From the NCBI GenBank assembly GCA_005110385.1, contig DUDT01000001.1, positions 1 to 38,087 on the forward strand: a stretch of DNA of 38,087 nt, in the 5' to 3' direction. Below the pieces are notes generated by a model. The model was given only the letters and a program-made list of their open reading frames with translations. It ran no database searches and had not been told where the DNA came from. Of the stretch, positions 7,894 through 17,426 are shown in pieces. Every line of letters begins with the position of its first letter. Positions within the stretch are counted from its first letter, which is position 1. The stretch comes from Candidatus Melainabacteria bacterium. GTDB taxonomy: Bacteria; Cyanobacteriota; Vampirovibrionia; LMEP-6097. A program made the position numbers and the translations under genes.

Positions 7894-9168
7894 ATGGCAG
7901 AAAAAAAAGGTAATTTCTTCTTTACATCAGAGTCCGTTAGCGAAGGGCATCCTGATAAAATTTGCGATCAAATATCTGATGCAGTTTTAGATGCGATTTT
8001 AGCGAAAGATTCTAAGTCTCGTGTCGCTTGTGAAACTTTTTGTACGACAGGGCTTGTCATAGTTGGTGGGGAAATTACGACTTCTTGCTACGCGCCAGTA
8101 AATGAGATAGCTAGAAATAAAATTAGAGAAATAGGCTATACGGGTAAGTCTAGTGGTGGTTTTGATGCTGATACTTGTGCGGTTATGGTAACTTTAGATC
8201 AGCAGTCAGCTGATATTTCCGCTGGTGTAGATAATTCTATAGAGGTTCGTTACGGAGAGTCTTCTGAGAAGAGTGTAGGAGCTGGTGACCAAGGTCTTAT
8301 GTTCGGTTTCGCTTCTAATGAGACAGAGGAGTATATGCCTATCGCTATTACTCTAGCTCACGAGATTATGAAGAAATTAGCTGATGTTCGTAAGAATCAC
8401 TCAGAAGTTACTTACCTTAGACCAGATTCTAAATCCCAAGTTACAGTCGAATACAGAGATGGAGTGGCTGCGAGGATAGATACTATAGTAGTTTCTACTC
8501 AGCATGACCCCGTGGTCAGAGGCGAAGAGGATAATAAGAAGGTTCAAGAGATTATCGCTAAAGATATTCAGAAATATGTTTTAGATGAAATCATTTCTAG
8601 GTCACCGATTAAGACAGATGCTAAGACTACTTACTTTTTTAATCCATCTGGTAGATTTGTCGTGGGTGGGCCGCAGGGTGATGCAGGGCTTACTGGTAGG
8701 AAAATTATCGTTGATACCTATGGTGGTTATGCAAGACATGGTGGAGGAGCTTTTTCTGGTAAAGACCCTACTAAGGTAGATAGGTCAGCGGCTTACGCTG
8801 CAAGGCATGCGGCGAAGAATATCGTAGCTGCGGGTATCGCTGATCAGTGTGAGATTCAGATTTCTTATGCTATTGGTGTAGCTAATCCTACAAGTATTTA
8901 TGTGAATACTTTTGGGACTAGTGAATATTCTGATGAGGTGATTATAGGCTTAGTTCAAAGGGTATTCGATTTTAGACCACAGAAGATAATAGAGAATTTT
9001 AACCTACAGAATCTACCGAAAGAGCGCGGCGGAAGATTCTATCAGGATGTGGCTAAATATGGTCATTTTGGTAGAAAAGATTTAGATTTACCTTGGGAAA
9101 AATTAGATAAAGTTGAAGAACTTAAAAAAGTTTTAGCTCAAGATTTTCATCTTTCTTTATCAAAATAA
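7894..9168 (+). CDS. metK: S-adenosylmethionine synthetase
   Basis: This protein makes SAM from methionine and ATP. The 424 aa contain all family signatures: [19 protein letters not shown] with the catalytic His and the metal-binding Asp, the hexapeptide [10 protein letters not shown], the P-loop-like [16 protein letters not shown], and [10 protein letters not shown]. It is somewhat longer than the common 380-400 aa, mainly through extra residues in the middle domain and C-terminus. The enzyme is cytoplasmic. The start is fixed by the promoter 7 nt upstream. It supplies SAM to rsmH, which is in the same window, and MtnP recycles the MTA made from SAM. Confidence 0.97.
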   Translation: MAEKKGNFFFTSESVSEGHPDKICDQISDAVLDAILAKDSKSRVACETFCTTGLVIVGGEITTSCYAPVNEIARNKIREIGYTGKSSGGFDADTCAVMVTLDQQSADISAGVDNSIEVRYGESSEKSVGAGDQGLMFGFASNETEEYMPIAITLAHEIMKKLADVRKNHSEVTYLRPDSKSQVTVEYRDGVAARIDTIVVSTQHDPVVRGEEDNKKVQEIIAKDIQKYVLDEIISRSPIKTDAKTTYFFNPSGRFVVGGPQGDAGLTGRKIIVDTYGGYARHGGGAFSGKDPTKVDRSAAYAARHAAKNIVAAGIADQCEIQISYAIGVANPTSIYVNTFGTSEYSDEVIIGLVQRVFDFRPQKIIENFNLQNLPKERGGRFYQDVAKYGHFGRKDLDLPWEKLDKVEELKKVLAQDFHLSLSK

Positions 9169-9242
9169 GAGACATTAAAAATTTTTAATAGTTAAGGATT
9201 TTCTTTAACGGATAAACCTGTAATGCGGTATCTTTATACTTT

Positions 9243-9260
9243 ACTGGAAAATTTTTCAGT
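9243..9260. promoter_or_regulatory. 18-bp near-perfect palindrome upstream of PEPC-like gene
   Basis: ACTGGAAAATTTTTCAGT is symmetric except for one pair and ends 6 bp before the TAATAT box (9267-9272), a position where a bound regulator would block RNA polymerase. Candidate operator. Confidence 0.4.
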
Positions 9261-9266
9261 TAGAGA

Positions 9267-9272
9267 TAATAT
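9267..9272 (+). promoter_or_regulatory. -10 box of PEPC-like gene
   Basis: TAATAT is followed by CGCAAA (6 nt) and ATG. The overlapping GATAAT at 9265 is an alternative hexamer, 8 nt away. Confidence 0.55.
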
Positions 9273-9278
9273 CGCAAA

Positions 9279-12200
9279 ATGGAAGTAGCAGGTTTAGCTC
9301 ATAACCTTCAAGAGGCGTTGCAACGCCCAGGTCCTTTCTTTGTACGTGGATTAGAACAGCATAATGCTGCTGTTAATGAAGCTCTTGAAAAAATCAACTT
9401 TCCTGCTTCTGAAAAAGAATTACCCGCAGCAGCAGCATCACAGCAACTTTTTACAGATACGGGTGCTGCTAAATCTCCTATTATCCGAAGGCTCTATGCC
9501 TTAAATAAGGCTGCTGTAGGAGCACTAGAGCAAAGAATACTTAGAGCTACTGCTAAAGTTTCGCTGCGCGATGAAGCTAATTTTAAAGAACTGCAAGGCT
9601 TAGCCCAAGAGTATAAAGGTATACTCGGCAATATATTAAATAACCGCATAGAGACTATGGCGAGAGAGGGAGAATTAGAAGTTAATAAACAAGGCTTGCA
9701 AGGTTTTGCTGCTGAGGTTCTTAATTCTTTAGAAATACTTGGAGATAAAAGACTTGGGCAGGATACTTCGAAGAATAGGGTTTTAGCAGGATTAGAATAT
9801 TCTTTTAAGAATCCAGATATCTTAGAAGATCCTTTTAACCCAGTAAGAATTATCTCGGAATCTTTCTCTCTTTATAATCAAATATTAAAACTGACGAAGC
9901 AGGCTATGGCTGTTAATGAAGCTACTCATGAAAAAAGTGCAAAGGAGATTATTTCCTATCTCAAAGATAAAAAAGGTTTAAACACTGATGAGATAAAGTT
10001 TTTGCTTGAAGATATGGTGAAAACTTCTATGATTCTTACCTCACATCCCACGCAAGGTGTACCAGTCGATAGGAGAACTCATTTAGATGGGATTTCAAAG
10101 ACGCTTAGAAACTACTTTATAAACACTAAGCGCACGCAAGCTGGGATTCTAGAGGTAAGGTCAGATACAGGTGATATTAAAGATCATTTACAAGCTTCTA
10201 TTAAAAGTGCGTTATTTAATGATAAGTCAATTACTCCATTAGACGAAACTAAGTATTTAATTGAAAATCTAGGGCAGTTAATGGAACAGTTACCTCGTTT
10301 TGTTATTGCTTTAGAGAACGCTTACCAGGCAAGCTTTCCAGACGAGCAGAATAATATACTTTCTTTAAGTAATATTTTAAATGTTAGAAAATGGACTACT
10401 ACTGATGCCGATGGTAATCCTAGTAATAATCTTTCGGAATACCTGAGGTCTTTTACAGAGAAGAGGCTAGTTTTACTTGAGACTTATTATGCTCGTTTGC
10501 AAGAATTAATGAAAGGTTATACAGAGTCTTTTGGCGATGGGGTTAAGATGCATGATCTCGGTGGGAGTGAAGAACAGGGGGGAGAGGGAAACAGGAATTT
10601 TAATACTCTTTATAATGAGTTTGTTGACCCTTATCAGCCTGTTAAAAATGCCGAAAGAAAAGATTATTACAAAGTTTTAATGGAGAGGTTTAACTTAGCA
10701 AAACATGATAAACCACTGATAGAGGTTTTAAGGGGTAGTATTAACGAGCTAAACCAAATACGTAATCATTTAGATCGGCTTGGTGGTGAGGCTAATCCAG
10801 AGCATTTAAACGATGTAAGAAAAAGACTCTTAACCCTTACAGAAAAATTTTCTATAAAAGATTTCTTAGAACCATTAACTGCCATAGAGAAAAGCAAGCG
10901 CTATTCTTTTGAGAAATGTAAGGACTGTTATTATGAGGGAACTCCGGATGGATATAATACAAGAGCATTTATAAAAGCGATTAAAATTTTTGGTGATAGT
11001 TTTGGGGATGCTGATATACGTCAGGGAGCAGATTATGTTACTGTCATGGCACAAGCTCTTAAAGATCAACGAGGACTAACTGAGTATCAATATAGTGATG
11101 CTAAGGTCAAAGAAAGGGTTTTACAAACTAATGACTTACTGGAATCAGTTAAATTAGGAGAGATTAGTCGTCTAATACTGAGTATGACTAAATCTTCTGA
11201 AGATTTAGCTAATGCTCTTTCTGTTTCTGAAGCGAAAGGGCTTTTTAAGCCAGCAGAACGGAATAATGGTGATACTACAGGTGCTGAAACATGGAATCTA
11301 CCAAAAAGCTCTCTAGAAATAGTTCCCCTTACAGAGTTAATACCAGATTTAGATAAGGCGTATAGTGAAACGACGATTAAACCTCTTACTGACCCTAAAT
11401 TCAGGCAGTATTTAATCGCTAATAATGGTGTTTTAACGAAAATGTATGGTCCTTCTGATAGTGGAAAGTGGTCTGGGCCTTTTCCTTCATGGTCTGGGAT
11501 GTTAAAGGCTCAGTATTTTGATTCACGGGTTATTGAGATCTTTAATGATTTTTTAAAAGAAAAGTTAGAAAAAGCCAACCCTCATGAAACTGATAATCAA
11601 TATTCTTTAGCGACGGAAGGAGCAGAGAAAAAGTGGCTTCAGCACATTAAAAAGTTAGAGCAGCTAATTAAATCTCGTGGAGCTGATCCAGAACAGGGTT
11701 TCAAAGAAATTACAGTCGTTAAAGAAGCAGTAGCAGCTTTTAAAGAGAGCTTTAAAAAGATGAGTACAGATGAGCTTGAAATCTGGAAACAGGCTCAGGC
11801 TGAGAAGCCTTGTTTAGAAGAAGGTATTAAATATAAGATTATAGATGGCTTAGGCGGCCCTGTTATTAGGGGTAATGGTGCTGATGGTAGAGAGGGGATT
11901 AGCCCTACGACTATGCCAGGACTTTTATATGAACAGACGGTGCAAGGCTCTGAGGGAGATAAGCTCAGGCAGCCCTCTAAGGCTATAGATTTTGTTACAA
12001 ACCGTTTAAAAACAGCCATAGGAAATGCAGGAGATAAATTTAATTCCCTAAAAAATAATAAAGCTTCTAGTGATGCAGCTCCAGTTTTAGTCGATCCTTT
12101 TTTCTTTAAATTTCTTGATGAGACTTCAGATACACTAAGAAGGTCTTTAAGAGAGGGAACTATAGGTATAGATTATCAAGATGATGAGAAGCTGGCTCAG

Positions 12201-13061
12201 GATAATCCTGAAAAATTACGAAACTATATTAAGATGATCGCTCTGACTACTCCAGCCTTATTTCTTGGTTTATATAATAATAGTAGTAGACCTATAACCC
12301 GTTCTGGCGAACAGATTGGTAAGCTGCTTCAAAATCATGATAATGATGTCGTGAAGATGGTGGAAGAATTACAGGCTAAAGATTTACTAAAAATTTTGAA
12401 TGATATGCGAGCTATTCCTATAGCGGCTTTCTATAATCTTGGTGGTTCTGGTCATATTAGTATCGGTGGAGTGCGTGATTTAAGCGAGGAGCAGAGAAAT
12501 CAGTTTATTGATTATTATAAAAAGACACGTAATTCTCAGTCTTGGAGTGAAAAAATTATTGCTAATTTTATGACCGATATGGTTAATGCATGGGAAAAAG
12601 AGCTATTTAAAACGACTCCAGATTTAATGGAATATGCTGCTAAAGTTAATTATGAAGCTTTATCTGCTGGGAACCCCTCTACTAGATATGATCCTAAACA
12701 AGATCAGATTTTACTTCAAGCCAGAGAAGATTATCAGGCATTGAAAAATTTAATAGCAGAAGTGAAAGGCTATTCTGTAAATAATCTAGAAGCCGTAAAA
12801 TTAGAAGAACTTATGCAGGATAATCCACTGAGGAGGTCAGAACTTTTAGCTCAAAGGAATAATCTTGATCCCCTGAAAAGATCTATAAGTATGGCTACTG
12901 CCGCTATTTTCAGGGCAACTCAGGGGGGTAATAATACTGAAACTAGAGCTCAGTTTAAGCGCAATCCTTTTGCTAATAAGAATATCCCAAAAACACTTAA
13001 AAAAGCTTTTAATGGTTTGGTTACAGCGATAGCTTCTAATAATGGATCTATAGACTACTAG
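9279..13061 (+). CDS. Divergent, oversized phosphoenolpyruvate carboxylase homologue
   Basis: 1260 aa, well above the 880-970 aa of typical bacterial PEP carboxylases, but the family blocks occur in order. ILTSHPTQ (252-259) holds the catalytic His. The DADGNP block lies at 376-381 and DIRQG near 578-582. [10 protein letters not shown] and [11 protein letters not shown] follow, then MYGPSDSGK (722-730) with the conserved Lys, and [14 protein letters not shown] (854-867). [16 protein letters not shown] and DMRAIP come next, and the C-terminal NNG recalls the usual NTG end. Aligned by eye to the enzyme motif FHGRGGSIGRGG, His and the first Arg are replaced by Asp856 and Leu858, while the later Arg864 is kept. 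The DRDGNP Arg is also lost. Extra sequence lies in residues 1-240 and in several insertions. The protein may have reduced, altered or no carboxylase activity. Tail overlaps cysE by 14 nt. Confidence 0.8.
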   Translation: MEVAGLAHNLQEALQRPGPFFVRGLEQHNAAVNEALEKINFPASEKELPAAAASQQLFTDTGAAKSPIIRRLYALNKAAVGALEQRILRATAKVSLRDEANFKELQGLAQEYKGILGNILNNRIETMAREGELEVNKQGLQGFAAEVLNSLEILGDKRLGQDTSKNRVLAGLEYSFKNPDILEDPFNPVRIISESFSLYNQILKLTKQAMAVNEATHEKSAKEIISYLKDKKGLNTDEIKFLLEDMVKTSMILTSHPTQGVPVDRRTHLDGISKTLRNYFINTKRTQAGILEVRSDTGDIKDHLQASIKSALFNDKSITPLDETKYLIENLGQLMEQLPRFVIALENAYQASFPDEQNNILSLSNILNVRKWTTTDADGNPSNNLSEYLRSFTEKRLVLLETYYARLQELMKGYTESFGDGVKMHDLGGSEEQGGEGNRNFNTLYNEFVDPYQPVKNAERKDYYKVLMERFNLAKHDKPLIEVLRGSINELNQIRNHLDRLGGEANPEHLNDVRKRLLTLTEKFSIKDFLEPLTAIEKSKRYSFEKCKDCYYEGTPDGYNTRAFIKAIKIFGDSFGDADIRQGADYVTVMAQALKDQRGLTEYQYSDAKVKERVLQTNDLLESVKLGEISRLILSMTKSSEDLANALSVSEAKGLFKPAERNNGDTTGAETWNLPKSSLEIVPLTELIPDLDKAYSETTIKPLTDPKFRQYLIANNGVLTKMYGPSDSGKWSGPFPSWSGMLKAQYFDSRVIEIFNDFLKEKLEKANPHETDNQYSLATEGAEKKWLQHIKKLEQLIKSRGADPEQGFKEITVVKEAVAAFKESFKKMSTDELEIWKQAQAEKPCLEEGIKYKIIDGLGGPVIRGNGADGREGISPTTMPGLLYEQTVQGSEGDKLRQPSKAIDFVTNRLKTAIGNAGDKFNSLKNNKASSDAAPVLVDPFFFKFLDETSDTLRRSLREGTIGIDYQDDEKLAQDNPEKLRNYIKMIALTTPALFLGLYNNSSRPITRSGEQIGKLLQNHDNDVVKMVEELQAKDLLKILNDMRAIPIAAFYNLGGSGHISIGGVRDLSEEQRNQFIDYYKKTRNSQSWSEKIIANFMTDMVNAWEKELFKTTPDLMEYAAKVNYEALSAGNPSTRYDPKQDQILLQAREDYQALKNLIAEVKGYSVNNLEAVKLEELMQDNPLRRSELLAQRNNLDPLKRSISMATAAIFRATQGGNNTETRAQFKRNPFANKNIPKTLKKAFNGLVTAIASNNGSIDY

Positions 13062-13734
13062 GAGTTTTTAGTTTTCTGAGTTCATTTTCTAATTCTTCTA
13101 TTCTTTCTCCCATCGCTTGTAGAGTCGCTTCTATAAAATCTGGTGGCGTATTATTATGCTCTAAATTGTTTATAGCGTCTTTTAACTCACCGTTCATTTT
13201 TACTATACGGCCAGGAATCCCTACTACTGTGCTGTATGCGGGTATATCTTTAATTACTACAGAGTTCGCACCGACTTGAACGTAATCCCCGATACTAATG
13301 TTTCCAAGTATTTTAGCTCCAGCTCCTACTATGATATTAGAACCTAAGGTAGGATGCCTTTTCTCTTTTTTAGTCGAAACGCCTCCCAGTGTAACTCCTT
13401 GATAGATAGTTACATTATCACCGATTATAGTCGTCTCGCCGATTACCACTCCAGCGCCATGGTCTATAAAAAAAGCTTTTCCTATCTGTGCGGCGGGGTG
13501 TATTTCTATACCAGTAAGAATTTTAGTAATATGAGCAGAAATTCTGATAAAGAATTTTAAAGAAGGTCTAGCGAAACTTAGTAAGCCTAAGTTTTTTATC
13601 CATAGTTTATGAAAAAATCTGTGAGCAGTGATGGCATGAAAACCAGAGTAGCAGAAGAAAATTTCCAAGACTGAATTACAGGCAGGGTCTTTTTTATAGA
13701 TATTCTCTATCTCTTCTCTTAAGGTTCCCAGCAT
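13048..13734 (-). CDS. cysE: Serine O-acetyltransferase
   Basis: This protein acetylates serine with acetyl-CoA, the first step of cysteine synthesis. The 228 aa have the N-terminal helical domain and then a left-handed beta helix of hexapeptide repeats ([31 protein letters not shown] onward, shown here only by its ends). The FIDHG segment supplies the catalytic Asp-His pair. GVTLGG and [18 protein letters not shown] are typical of CysE/EpsC. The C-terminus after the helix is a charged, coiled-coil-like tail ([14 protein letters not shown]). TATAAT lies 10 nt before the ATG. It is divergent from the broken Fic gene and convergent with the PEPC-like gene. Confidence 0.93.
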   Translation of the reverse strand: MLGTLREEIENIYKKDPACNSVLEIFFCYSGFHAITAHRFFHKLWIKNLGLLSFARPSLKFFIRISAHITKILTGIEIHPAAQIGKAFFIDHGAGVVIGETTIIGDNVTIYQGVTLGGVSTKKEKRHPTLGSNIIVGAGAKILGNISIGDYVQVGANSVVIKDIPAYSTVVGIPGRIVKMNGELKDAINNLEHNNTPPDFIEATLQAMGERIEELENELRKLKTPSSL

Positions 13735-13744
13735 AATTGCTTAG

Positions 13745-13750
13745 ATTATA
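13745..13750 (-). promoter_or_regulatory. -10 box of cysE
   Basis: On the - strand TATAAT is followed by 10 nt and the ATG, giving a leader of only a few bases. Confidence 0.6.
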
Positions 13751-13779
13751 GCTAAAACTGTAATTTACTGCATTAAACG

Positions 13780-13800
13780 GCAAAATAAGCGGCAAAATAA
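13780..13800 (+). repeat. Direct repeat of CGGCAAAATAA before the Fic remnant
   Basis: Two adjacent copies of CGGCAAAATAA occur directly upstream of the Shine-Dalgarno sequence AAGGAAGTGGGG of the broken Fic gene. They may belong to its original promoter or operator. Confidence 0.5.
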
Positions 13801-13814
13801 AAAGGAAGTGGGGC

Positions 13815-14539
13815 ATGATAGATAAACGTACAATTTATGCAATGGAGCCAATGCTGCCTTCAAAATTAGATAAAGAACTTGAGGATTTGGCTTTTAAGCT
13901 TATTTCGAGATCTAATATACTGACAAATCAATTACATAAAATTACGCTAGAGACTATAGGAGACCTAGTAAGGTCTATGAATTGTTATTACAGTAATTTA
14001 ATAGAAGGTCATAATACTCATCCTGTTGATATAGAGAAGCCTTTGCTCATATGGTACTGTTGCTAAACCTGCAAGTATTATATCTTCTGATTATATAAGT
14101 CTTATCCACAGTCCTATATTGCTTGCTCGGCAGATAAACTGCCTCTGTTTATCTCTAGATTTGAAGAAGCTTATGATCTAGATAGGCTATCGAAATTACA
14201 ACAGTTAATAGCAGTGGGTGCTTCACATCATAGATTATTATGGCTAAATTATTAAATTTAAACTCTTTATTAGAGAGGGTTTCCGATCATATAAATTTAG
14301 AAATACAGAAAGATCATTTACCGAAAGGCTCCTATGCTTTATTAAAAGAAGCATTAATCACTGGTTCATTTGAGCGTGGTCTGGCAGCAGAGCTAACTGG
14401 TTATAAGGAAAGGCAGGCTAGGACTGTTTTATCTACTTTGTTAAATAAAGGATTACTATACTCAGAGCACTCTAGGGCTAAAGTTAGAATAGCTTTTCCT
14501 GTAAGTATTTTGGATAAGTGGCTTTCGGGGCTGTATTAA
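13815..14539 (+). pseudogene. Fic-family protein, broken; AMPylation core lost
   Basis: Three pieces of one Fic gene are recognisable. Piece 1 (13815-14066, ATG with a Shine-Dalgarno sequence) encodes the N-terminal domain with DLVRSMNCYYSNLIEGHNTHP, then runs into a stop just after an IS-end-like sequence at 14051-14069. Piece 2 (about 14136-14255) reads LPLFISRFEEAYD and ends HHRLLW followed by LNY-stop, exactly where intact proteins continue into the catalytic HPFxDGNGR loop, which is absent. Piece 3 (14240-14539, another frame) encodes the C-terminal winged-helix part, with FERGLAAELTGYKERQARTVLS. At least two deletions and a frameshift are needed to explain this. Piece 3 still has an ATG and could be made as a 99-aa DNA-binding fragment, but I see no promoter for it. 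Confidence 0.85.
14051..14069 (+). mobile_element. Solo inverted-repeat end at the Fic break point
   Basis: ATGGTACTGTTGCTAAACC matches the terminal repeats of the 125-bp element in the RND gene (17 of 19 bases against one end, 16 of 19 against the other). No partner end is found before 14240. It marks the place where the Fic reading frame is destroyed, so it may be the scar of an insertion followed by a deletion. Confidence 0.6.
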
Positions 14540-14592
14540 AGGCTTTTGAGGGATTACGAAAACATAGAACTTAGGGTTCGTGAGTAGTGTCA

Positions 14593-14598
14593 TAATAT
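14593..14598 (+). promoter_or_regulatory. -10 box of rdgB-rsmH-ftsL
   Basis: TAATAT is followed by 7 nt and the ATG of rdgB: leaderless-type spacing. It is the only promoter I see for the three tightly packed genes. Confidence 0.55.
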
Positions 14599-14605
14599 AA
14601 AAACG

Positions 14606-15346
14606 ATGCTTAAAACCAAAGAAATAACTATCTGCACTACTAATCAAGGCAAGGTGGCTGAATTTCAAGAAATTTTTGATAATTTAATGCAGGCTAATGT
14701 TGATTTAGCTTCTGGATTAAAAACACAGGATTTTAGTAGAGATAGTTTTAAAAACCTCTCAGATAAAGGTATTTATGATTTTGAGGTAGATGAGACGGAG
14801 GATACTTATCTTGGGAATGCTGCTTTAAAAGCTACAGTTGGAGCTAAAGCTGTTCAGGGATTAGCTTTAGCAGATGATAGTGGCATAGAGGTTTTTGCTT
14901 TAAATAAAGCGCCGGGTATATATTCAGGTAGATATCTGCGTGATCCCAGTAAAGGAATAAATGCTTTATTAAATGAAATGCAGGCTCATAATGATAGACG
15001 TGTGCGTTATGTCTGTGCCCTAGTTTTAGCTGAGCCTTCAGGGAAAATACTTTTTCAGACACAGCAGTATTGGTATGGAGAATTAGCTTATGAAAAGCAT
15101 GGTGAACAGGGCTTCGGCTTCGATCCAGTGGTGTATCCGTGTTTAGACGAAAATGTAGAAATTGAAAATTGTGAGCAGTCGCGAGATACAGCTTTGGGAA
15201 ATGATCGGGAAGGAGATAATTTTATTACTGATTATTCGATAGATAAATCAAGAACAGTCGCAGAGCTGAGTTCTAAAGAGAAGAATTCTTATAGTCATCG
15301 ATTTAAAGCAGTGCAAAAACTGCTGAAATTTTTAGGTGAAGCCTGA
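14606..15346 (+). CDS. rdgB: Non-canonical purine NTP pyrophosphatase (RdgB/HAM1)
   Basis: This protein hydrolyses dITP and XTP to monophosphates, keeping deaminated purines out of DNA. The 246 aa carry TTNQGKVAEF at the N-terminus, ETEDTYLGNAALKA, ALADDSGIEVFALNKAPGIYSGRY with the catalytic Asp pair, GEQGFGFDPVVY, and TVAELSSKEKNSYSHRFKA. The protein is about 45 residues longer than usual because of insertions after residue 30 and around 190-215, both outside the active-site blocks. The stop codon lies 1 nt before the preferred rsmH ATG, so it is translationally coupled to a cell-division/ribosome gene pair. Confidence 0.92.
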   Translation: MLKTKEITICTTNQGKVAEFQEIFDNLMQANVDLASGLKTQDFSRDSFKNLSDKGIYDFEVDETEDTYLGNAALKATVGAKAVQGLALADDSGIEVFALNKAPGIYSGRYLRDPSKGINALLNEMQAHNDRRVRYVCALVLAEPSGKILFQTQQYWYGELAYEKHGEQGFGFDPVVYPCLDENVEIENCEQSRDTALGNDREGDNFITDYSIDKSRTVAELSSKEKNSYSHRFKAVQKLLKFLGEA

Positions 15347-15347
15347 T

Positions 15348-16295
15348 ATGTCTGAATTTTCTCATACACCAGTAATGCCGAGTGAGGTGCTTGAATACCT
15401 TGATATAGATAAGGATAAAATATATTTCGATTGCACTTTAGGTGCTGCTGGCCACTCTAAGCTTATTTTAGAGAAGCTGACTGGTCAAGGTCAGTTATAT
15501 TCCTTCGACCAGGATATTAATGTTATAGAGAGCCACAGAGAGCTTCAGGTATCTATTAATAGTGAGGCTTTAAAACAAGGTTTTACTAATGATAGGAATG
15601 ATACTTTAATCGAAAATAAATGGAATCTAATTCATGCTAATTTCTCTCAGGTAAAGGATTTCTGTGAAGAGAATGAGATTAAGGTCACTGGGGGTATTTT
15701 AGTTGATTTAGGGATAAGCTCTATGCAGTTAGATGATCCAGATAGGGGTTTTAGTTATTTGCATGATACGCTACTCGATATGCGGATGGATAGAGACGTT
15801 TCACTCAGTGCTTATGATGTTATAAATACTTTTAAAGAAGCTGATATCGCAAATATATTTTATAACTATGCAGAGGAGAGACTTTCACGGCAAATAGCTC
15901 AGAGGATCATAGAACAGCGTCCCGTAGAAACTTCTAAGCAGCTCGCTGATTTAGTTAAAGAAGTTTATTGGCGAAAATATCATAAACATTCTAAGGCTCA
16001 CCCTGCGACTAAAGTCTTTCAGGCACTGAGAATCTGTGTAAATAAAGAATTAGAGGTCTTGGAGACTCTATTAGAGTCTTTACCAGAGGTATTAGCTGAT
16101 GGCGCTACTGTGGCTGTACTTTCTTTTCATTCACTTGAGGATAGGATAGTAAAGCAGTTTTTAAAGAAAGCTAATGATAAATATAAATTTGAGCTGAGTT
16201 TTAAAAAGCCTTTAATAGCTACTGATGAGGAGCTTAAAGAAAATTCTCGCTCACGTTCAGCCAAACTCCGTGCAGCTAGGTTTATACTAAAGTAA
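15348..16295 (+). CDS. rsmH: 16S rRNA m4C1402 methyltransferase
   Basis: This enzyme is the SAM-dependent N4-methyltransferase acting on C1402 of 16S rRNA. It has HTPVMPSEVLEYL at the start, the SAM loop DCTLGAAGHS (GAAGHS where GAGGHS is usual), LVDLGISSMQLDDPDRGFSY, DMRMD, KAHPATKVFQALRICVN, and LSFHSLEDRIVK. I start it at the ATG at 15348, one base after the rdgB stop; a GTG at 15336 inside rdgB would add four residues. ftsL follows with overlapping stop and start (TAATG), the same order as in many dcw clusters, although mraZ is not present upstream. Confidence 0.94.
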   Translation: MSEFSHTPVMPSEVLEYLDIDKDKIYFDCTLGAAGHSKLILEKLTGQGQLYSFDQDINVIESHRELQVSINSEALKQGFTNDRNDTLIENKWNLIHANFSQVKDFCEENEIKVTGGILVDLGISSMQLDDPDRGFSYLHDTLLDMRMDRDVSLSAYDVINTFKEADIANIFYNYAEERLSRQIAQRIIEQRPVETSKQLADLVKEVYWRKYHKHSKAHPATKVFQALRICVNKELEVLETLLESLPEVLADGATVAVLSFHSLEDRIVKQFLKKANDKYKFELSFKKPLIATDEELKENSRSRSAKLRAARFILK

Positions 16296-16651
16296 TGGCT
16301 CAAGTTAATTCATATCGACTTTTAGTTTTATTGGCTTTGTTATTTGGCTTATGTAGTGTTCTATTGTTTGTAAATATTTTTTTTGAATCAGTAAATCGCT
16401 CGCTAGAGCAGGAGATTAACATAGTAAGTAACGAGAAAATGAATTTAAGAATGTCTTTTTTGCATCATAGTTCTATAAATAATTTGAGTAGTACAGCTTC
16501 TAAGCTTAATATGGTGCATATAGATGAAAAAAATAGTTTTCACCTTGATACTAAATCTGCTGCGAATTTAAGAACAGATGATAAAAGTCTCTTTAAGAGC
16601 TTCACTGATAATTATTCTAATTCTAAGAAAGAATTTTTATACGGTTTTTAG
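16295..16651 (+). CDS. ftsL: FtsL-like cell-division membrane protein
   Basis: The 118-aa bitopic protein has a short cytoplasmic N-terminus, one hydrophobic segment (about residues 8-30, LLVLLALLFGLCSVLLFVNI), then a region that looks like a short coiled coil (SVNRSLEQEINIVSNEKMNL). Sequence identity cannot establish FtsL, which is poorly conserved. The call rests on topology, size and position directly after rsmH with overlapping codons. The C-terminal 60 residues are polar and Asn/Ser/Lys-rich. The dcw cluster does not continue: ssb and rpsF converge on it after a 36-bp gap. Confidence 0.7.
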   Translation: MAQVNSYRLLVLLALLFGLCSVLLFVNIFFESVNRSLEQEINIVSNEKMNLRMSFLHHSSINNLSSTASKLNMVHIDEKNSFHLDTKSAANLRTDDKSLFKSFTDNYSNSKKEFLYGF

Positions 16652-16687
16652 ATATATAGAATAAAGAAAAAGATTTGAGTCTGGCTC

Positions 16688-17104
16688 TTAGAATGGAATT
16701 TCCATATCTTCTTCACTAAGATCACTAGTTAAAGATGATGATTTAGAGCGAGGTTTAGTGCTTGCGTAATCAGAATTATCAATAGCAGAAGCACTTAGTA
16801 AATTAATTTTATTAACTTCTATCGTGAAGACTTTCTGTACATTACCGTCTCTGTCATTAAACTGATCTATCTGAGGTCTGCCAATTAGCAAGACTTCTGT
16901 ACCTGGGTTTAATCTTTCTAAATATTCTGCGTGAGCATCGCCCCAGAGATTAGCTTTTACTGGATATCTTTTAAGTTCCTTAGCTTTAGAATCGTATCTT
17001 TCGATTTCCATAGTGAAACTCACCACAGAAACATTATTAGCTGTAAATCTCTGTTCAGCTTTATTTTTTAAAATGCCAGATAAAGTTATACTTGCAAAAG
17101 TCAT
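16688..17104 (-). CDS. ssb: Single-stranded DNA-binding protein
   Basis: This 138-aa OB-fold protein binds ssDNA in replication and repair. It starts with TFASITLSGILKNKAEQRFT and holds VVSFTMEIERYD, ANLWGDAHAEYLERLNPGTEVLLIGRP and FTIEVNKINLL. A Ser/Lys-rich linker and the acidic tip EEDMEIPF close it, the peptide that recruits partner proteins. It is shorter than the 160-180 aa typical of proteobacteria because the linker is short. It begins 4 nt after rpsF, a common arrangement, and has no Shine-Dalgarno sequence of its own. Confidence 0.93.
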   Translation of the reverse strand: MTFASITLSGILKNKAEQRFTANNVSVVSFTMEIERYDSKAKELKRYPVKANLWGDAHAEYLERLNPGTEVLLIGRPQIDQFNDRDGNVQKVFTIEVNKINLLSASAIDNSDYASTKPRSKSSSLTSDLSEEDMEIPF

Positions 17105-17108
17105 ATTA

Positions 17109-17408
17109 TTAAGATGCTACCACTTCTGGAAGATTAAAGATTTCAAAACGTAGCAGATCTTCTACAAGCTTCAACCTTTCCTTAATAGCAGAAATGTCTT
17201 TAGGTTCAGCAGTGATTCTAGCTATTACCTGAAAGGCACTTTTTTTATCTTTAATTGAGTAGGCTAATTGTTGCTTACCTTTTAACTGAAGGTCATTAAT
17301 TTTCACGTTAAATTTAACAAGAGTATTCTCTATGTCTTTAATAAATCTAGTAGCAGAGCTATCGTCAAAAGTACTTGGAAGAATTAGTAATAGTTCGTAT
17401 GTTTTCAT
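17109..17408 (-). CDS. rpsF: 30S ribosomal protein bS6
   Basis: This 99-aa subunit of the 30S platform has the ferredoxin-like S6 pattern: MKTYELLLILPSTFDDSSA, a helix, VKINDLQLKGKQQLAYSIKDKKSA, then AFQVIARITAEP and the C-terminal LLRFEIFNLPE. In many bacteria rpsF-ssb is followed by rpsR, but here ssb is the last gene before the convergent ftsL, so rpsR must be elsewhere. A kinase-like gene ends 18 nt upstream. TATAAT 12 nt before the ATG suggests that rpsF also has its own promoter. Confidence 0.94.
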   Translation of the reverse strand: MKTYELLLILPSTFDDSSATRFIKDIENTLVKFNVKINDLQLKGKQQLAYSIKDKKSAFQVIARITAEPKDISAIKERLKLVEDLLRFEIFNLPEVVAS

Positions 17409-17419
17409 AGCAGGTTGAT

Positions 17420-17425
17420 TATTAT
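17420..17425 (-). promoter_or_regulatory. -10 box of rpsF-ssb
   Basis: On the - strand the stretch TAATATAATAATC lies in the 18-nt gap before rpsF. The TATAAT in it ends about 12 nt before the ATG and would give a leader of roughly 5 nt. Confidence 0.45.
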
Positions 17426-17426
17426 A

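Noticed and set aside
9181-9215. Possible terminator after metK (GTTAAGG / CTTTAAC)
   Set aside because: The stem is short with a mismatch and no T-run follows; not reported as a terminator.
13354-13560. 68-codon + strand open frame within cysE
   Set aside because: It is antisense to the conserved hexapeptide-repeat region, with no independent support.
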